Assembly: GCA_026724425.1 (NCBI GenBank) | Contig: JAIUCV010000003.1 | Location: 58,545,088 to 58,609,087, forward strand | Origin: Erythrophleum ivorense | Taxonomy: Eukaryota; Streptophyta; Magnoliopsida; Fabales; Fabaceae | Length of the DNA stretch: 64,000 nucleotides | Reading direction: 5' to 3' | Notes under the pieces: generated by a model | What the model was told of the DNA's origin: nothing | The model's input: only the letters and a program-made list of their open reading frames with translations | Database searches by the model: none | Made by a program: the position numbers and the translations under genes | Part shown: in pieces, positions 63,145 to 64,000 of the stretch | Position numbering within the stretch: the first letter of the stretch is position 1 | How the letters are laid out: every line of letters begins with the position of its first letter

Positions 63145-64000
63145 TGATTGCATATAACATAGATAAGCCTATTAAGAATTTGAAAATGTTAAAATACACA
63201 TAAGGTATTATTTATACGAATCAAATTGACAACTGATATAAGTTTGGTAGATAAAACTAAATATGCACAATATCTATTCATCCTAAAATAAGCTGTCCAT
63301 AATTTTGGGAAAATTTCTAATTGTTCATGAAATTACATATATAATATTTCTTACTCTAGAATAATTTAAAAAATTTCAAATTTTAAATTAAATCAACTAT
63401 ATCTGAATTTATATTTTCATTTAAAAATTATTTTAAAATATCATTATTAAAAGTGGATCAAGATTTTGTTTCATAAATAAATCGAATCAAATGTTAACTT
63501 ATAAAATGATTAAATTGGTCTATCAATAAAAAAATGTTGATTTAGGGTTGTTTAGTGTGTTATTTTTTGCAATACATATTATATTTTTATTATAATTACT
63601 CAATAGTATTTATTTATTTTTTATTTTTTTAAATATGAATACAAAAGCCTATTTTTCATTTGTAAAATTACTTTTTTTTTCATTCTATGTACTAAAGACC
63701 TTAAATTTGTATCATTCTTTTATAATGCATTTTACAAATAAAATATAGAATAAGAAAAAGAAAAATAACTTGAATAAATTAAAAAATACTATTATGATAG
63801 AAAAATAGTTTGTTATAAAAAGTTTAAGTTGAATACTTTATTATTTTTTTAATCATTTTAAAATTTATTCATATATATACTTTACATTTTTTTATGTAAA
63901 GTATATATAAATAAATTATGTAAAGCATATAAATAAATGCTTTATTAATTTAATATTTAGACATTTAATCATTATATCAAAAAAATTAGATATAATTTTT

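Larger units (their letters stand above)
61526..64000. other. AT-rich intergenic DNA to the window edge
   Basis: No gene is supported. A balanced patch at 62020-62210 holds overlapping sense and antisense frames of about 70 codons with no recognisable family. Trinucleotide repeats are listed separately. Confidence 0.4.

Overview
This is nuclear DNA from a flowering plant, most likely a woody eudicot (species not determined). The sequence is AT-rich, exons are joined by GT-AG introns, and LTR and non-LTR retrotransposon relics and many AT-rich foldback elements fill the space between a few genes. There is no operon structure, no rRNA and no CRISPR.

Left third (1-33,450, minus strand): two copies of a SERK-type LRR receptor kinase gene lie in tandem. 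Copy B (28,986-18,976) is complete: 11 exons assemble into a 598-codon open frame with signal peptide, LRR ectodomain, short Ser/Pro-rich hinge, transmembrane helix and kinase domain. Its kinase has lost the beta-3 lysine and the HRD aspartate, so it looks like a pseudokinase. Copy A (7,631-4,920) keeps only exons 1-4 (signal peptide and LRRs) inside the window. Its far side runs into unrelated DNA and a decayed Ty3/gypsy element (1-2,182) whose reverse transcriptase is cut by the window edge. Upstream of copy B, a tandem duplication of about 2 kb (about 28,950-31,530 and 31,530-33,446) has copied the promoter and part of exon 1.

Between A and B (8.2-18.9 kb) is a transposon graveyard. It holds an AT-rich inverted-repeat element, a LINE remnant split by a non-autonomous Mutator-like element with a near-perfect 9-bp target duplication, and a degenerate Ty1/copia element (12,565-17,805) with both LTRs, primer-binding site, polypurine tract and gag zinc knuckle. 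That copia element seems to carry a further nested insertion.

Middle (33.4-49.4 kb): no gene can be supported. It holds foldback/MITE-like repeats, short tandem duplications, microsatellites and one GC-rich, promoter-like island (46.9-47.3 kb).

Right part: a complete GH3 beta-D-xylosidase gene of the BXL3/BXL4 type lies at 50,024-55,030 on the plus strand (7 exons, 772 aa, secreted). After it comes AT-rich DNA with a second GC-rich promoter-like island (59.55-60.03 kb) and more repeats.

The receptor pair and the xylosidase are unrelated in function: one is cell-surface signalling, the other cell-wall xylan or arabinoxylan trimming. The most interesting point is the SERK-like pair, one ectodomain-only relic and one apparent pseudokinase with an intact reading frame.
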